Assembly: GCF_003858645.1 (NCBI RefSeq)
Contig: NZ_RQJP01000003.1
Location: forward strand, 434,001 to 498,000
Source of the DNA: Larkinella knui
GTDB taxonomy: Bacteria > Bacteroidota > Bacteroidia > Cytophagales > Spirosomataceae
Length of the DNA: 64,000 bases
Direction of reading: 5' to 3'
The notes beneath the pieces are model-generated. The model was not told where the DNA came from. It ran no database searches and saw only the letters and a list, made by a program, of their open reading frames with translations. Of the stretch, positions 62,407 through 64,000 are shown piece after piece. Each line of letters opens with the position of its first letter. Positions within the stretch are counted from its first letter, which is position 1. Position numbers and translations under genes: made by a program.

Positions 62407-62961
62407 ATGAAACGAATCTTAGCAGGGCTGGTAGTGTTTCTATGTCTGACAACTACCCTCGATACGCTGGCGCAGGCGGCCCGGGAAAAGGTCAAAAAAG
62501 AAAAATCGGACCAGAAAAAAGACAAGACCGATGCGGAAAAAGCCGCAGCCAAAGCCGAGAAAAAAGCCAAAAAAGCGGCCATGACCGATGAAGAAAAAGC
62601 CGCGGCCAAGGCAGAGAAAAAAGCGAAGAAGGCGGCTATGACGGACGACGAAAAAGCCGCAGCCAAGGCGGAGAAAAAAGCTAAAAAAGCCGCCATGACC
62701 GATGAAGAAAAAGCTGCGGCCAAAGCCGAGAAAAAAGCCAAAAAGGCATCGGAAAAAGACGAACTGAACGGAAAACCCGGCAAAAAAGACAAGAAGGAGA
62801 AAGCCGAAAAAGAAGTAAAGGCCGAACCCGCGGATTACAAAGCGGCCATTGATAAGAGTCAGAAAGGGCCCGGTGGCGAAACGGTTTATACCGGCCCGCG
62901 CGGTGGAAAATACTACATTACCAAAGCTGGCAACAAGCGGTATTTGAGCAGCATTAAATGA
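62407..62961 (+). CDS. Lys-rich secreted protein with 19-residue repeats, copy 2
   Basis: A 184-residue protein with a signal peptide (MKRILAGLVVFLCLTTTLDT, cleaved after LAQ). Residues 45-120 hold four tandem 19-residue units (KAAAKAEKKAKKAAMTDEE and variants), an alpha-helical, highly basic array. The C-terminal 45 residues (DKSQKGPGGETVYTGPRGGK, then YYITKAGNKRYLSS) are nearly identical to copy 1. The gene is a paralogue with a new repeat array. The role is unknown; electrostatic binding to polyanions or the cell surface is possible. Confidence 0.8.
   Translation: MKRILAGLVVFLCLTTTLDTLAQAAREKVKKEKSDQKKDKTDAEKAAAKAEKKAKKAAMTDEEKAAAKAEKKAKKAAMTDDEKAAAKAEKKAKKAAMTDEEKAAAKAEKKAKKASEKDELNGKPGKKDKKEKAEKEVKAEPADYKAAIDKSQKGPGGETVYTGPRGGKYYITKAGNKRYLSSIK
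62539..62766 (+). repeat. 57-bp in-gene tandem repeat (four units)
   Basis: Four copies of a 57-bp unit encode the KAAAKAEKKAKKA(A/S).(T/K)D(E/D)(E/L) array of the second Lys-rich protein. The last copy is the most divergent. Codon choices differ among units (AAA/AAG, GCC/GCG), which argues for an older array, not a recent expansion. Confidence 0.85.
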
Positions 62962-62962
62962 G

Positions 62963-62996
62963 GAGCGGGAAGACAAATGGGCCTGTCTTCCCGCTC
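62963..62996. terminator. Bidirectional terminator hairpin
   Basis: Perfect 13-bp arms (GAGCGGGAAGACA at 62963-62975 and its complement at 62984-62996) enclose an 8-base loop. It lies between the convergent genes ending at 62961 and 63002. It has no long T-run, but its stability supports termination. Confidence 0.65.
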
Positions 62997-63001
62997 TCCT
63001 A

Positions 63002-64000
63002 TCAAAATTCGGCGCTTTTGGGTGTTCTTGGGAACGGAATTACATCCCGGATGTTGCCCATGCCGGTAACGAACAAGACCAGCCGCTCGAAGCCAAGGCC
63101 AAAGCCCGAGTGCGGTGCGGAGCCAAACTGGCGGGTTTCGAGGAACCACCAGATGGATGCCGGATCGATACCGACCTCTTCCACGCGCGCCAGCAGTTTT
63201 TCGTAATTGTCTTCCCGTTGCGAACCGCCGATAATTTCGCCGATACCGGGAAACAGAACGTCCATGGCGCGTACCGTTGGGCCCGGCGCGCTTTCGTCCA
63301 CGTCATCCTGTTTCATGTAGAAAGATTTGATTTCGCGGGGATAATTGGTCAGAATAACCGGTTTTTTAAAGTGCTTCTCAACCAGAAACCGTTCGTGTTC
63401 GGATTGCAGGTCGATTCCCCAACCCACGGGATACTGGAACTTCTTTTCCTTGTGCGGTTTCGATTGCAGCAGGATGTCGATCGCTTCGGTGTAGGTCAGG
63501 CGTTGAAAATTGTTGTTGAGCACAAACGACAGCTTTTCGAGCAACGGCATGGGGCTGCGTTCGGCCTGCGGTTTTGATTTTTCCTCGTCGATCAGGCGGT
63601 TTTCCAGGAAGGCCAGATCGTCGGCGCAATGCGTCAGGGCGTATCCGATGACGTATTTCACAAAGTCTTCGGCCAGATTCATGTTGTCTTCCAGTTCGTA
63701 GAAAGCCATTTCCGGCTCAATCATCCAGAACTCGGCCAGGTGGCGCGTGGTGTTGGAGTTTTCGGCGCGGAACGTTGGCCCGAAGGTGTAGATTTTCGAC
63801 AAAGCCAGCGCGCCCAGTTCGCCCTCCAGCTGGCCGGAAACCGTCAGGTTGGTTTCGCGGCCAAAAAAGTCCTGTTTGTAATCGATATCGCCTTCGTCCG
63901 TTCGTGGTAATTTGTTGAGGTCCAAGGTGGTTACCCGGAACATTTCGCCCGCCCCTTCGGCATCCGAAGCCGTGATGATGGGCGTATGGAGGTAGAAGAA
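63002..64000 (-). CDS. asnS: Asparaginyl-tRNA synthetase (5' end outside window)
   Basis: The C-terminal 332 residues of a class II aminoacyl-tRNA synthetase that charges tRNA-Asn. The frame is open to the window end ([20 protein letters not shown]). Motif 2 region: [20 protein letters not shown] followed by [10 protein letters not shown], the AsnRS signature. The Asn-binding site includes [16 protein letters not shown]. Motif 3 is [20 protein letters not shown]. Family length is about 460-480, so about 130-140 residues lie outside. It is convergent with the Lys-rich secreted gene. Confidence 0.97.
   Translation of the reverse strand, partial: FFYLHTPIITASDAEGAGEMFRVTTLDLNKLPRTDEGDIDYKQDFFGRETNLTVSGQLEGELGALALSKIYTFGPTFRAENSNTTRHLAEFWMIEPEMAFYELEDNMNLAEDFVKYVIGYALTHCADDLAFLENRLIDEEKSKPQAERSPMPLLEKLSFVLNNNFQRLTYTEAIDILLQSKPHKEKKFQYPVGWGIDLQSEHERFLVEKHFKKPVILTNYPREIKSFYMKQDDVDESAPGPTVRAMDVLFPGIGEIIGGSQREDNYEKLLARVEEVGIDPASIWWFLETRQFGSAPHSGFGLGFERLVLFVTGMGNIRDVIPFPRTPKSAEF

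Noticed and set aside
62539-62766. Possible CRISPR-like array
   Set aside because: The 57-bp units are contiguous, in frame and encode a helical repeat; there are no spacers.
1-64000. Search for tRNA, rRNA, insertion sequences and phage genes
   Set aside because: No cloverleaf-like sequence, rRNA segment, transposase, integrase or phage structural gene was recognised by eye. A tRNAscan and IS search could still find short elements.

Overview
The window looks like the chromosome of a Cytophagales bacterium (Bacteroidota), most like the Spirosomataceae (Larkinella/Spirosoma type). This is inferred from the protein families, not from a search. The signs are three TonB-dependent receptors (two with a carboxypeptidase-like N-terminal domain), DUF423, DUF403 and DUF3179 proteins, LytTR regulation, PAS kinases with the HDLQEPLRKI-type H-box, KaiB/KaiC homologues, moderate GC, and promoter candidates of the TTTG/TAnnTTTG type. 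About 55 protein genes are packed tightly on both strands. I see no rRNA, tRNA, insertion sequence, prophage or CRISPR array.

Layout. 1-5.9 kb (+): end of a YggS-type PLP protein, DUF423, a mono-haem cytochrome, an unknown protein, an ethanolamine-permease-like transporter, and a pair of unknown coiled-coil membrane proteins. 6.0-9.7 kb: secreted double-NIPSNAP protein, DUF403 protein, outer-membrane protein, PAP2 phosphatase. 9.9-14.1 kb: response regulator, histidine kinase and TonB receptor in one operon. 14.2-18.3 kb (-): glycogen branching enzyme and maltokinase. 18.4-19.7 kb: small unknown genes. 20.0-27.2 kb: stand-alone CheB divergent from a giant CheB-CheR-PAS histidine kinase, a receiver protein and an unusual LytTR-receiver protein. 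27.3-33.4 kb (-): a six-gene operon kaiC, kaiB, kaiB, PAS kinase, receiver, glgE. 33.8-48.0 kb (-): DUF3179 protein, then a long same-strand block with three AhpD-like proteins, an MFS transporter, two TonB receptors, a vanadium-haloperoxidase-like lipoprotein and two outer-membrane barrel proteins. 48.1-54.6 kb: Gly/Met-rich secreted protein, PAS kinase, cupin, MocR regulator divergent from an AhpD-like gene, lytic transglycosylase. 54.7-64 kb: RecQ, a carboxypeptidase-like-domain protein, S9 peptidase, di-haem cytochrome c peroxidase, two related Lys-rich secreted proteins, and the C-terminal part of asparaginyl-tRNA synthetase.

The most striking system is the Kai operon. A double-P-loop KaiC that keeps the autophosphorylation Ser pair is encoded with two different KaiB proteins, a soluble PAS histidine kinase, a receiver without an output domain, and the maltosyltransferase GlgE. 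Branching enzyme GlgB and maltokinase, which act next to GlgE in the maltose-1-phosphate route to alpha-glucan, lie 9-15 kb away. A KaiBC timer or stress switch acting on carbon storage is a reasonable hypothesis. The second candidate is the AhpD-like/TonB/haloperoxidase block, which looks like an uptake and redox system for an unknown compound.
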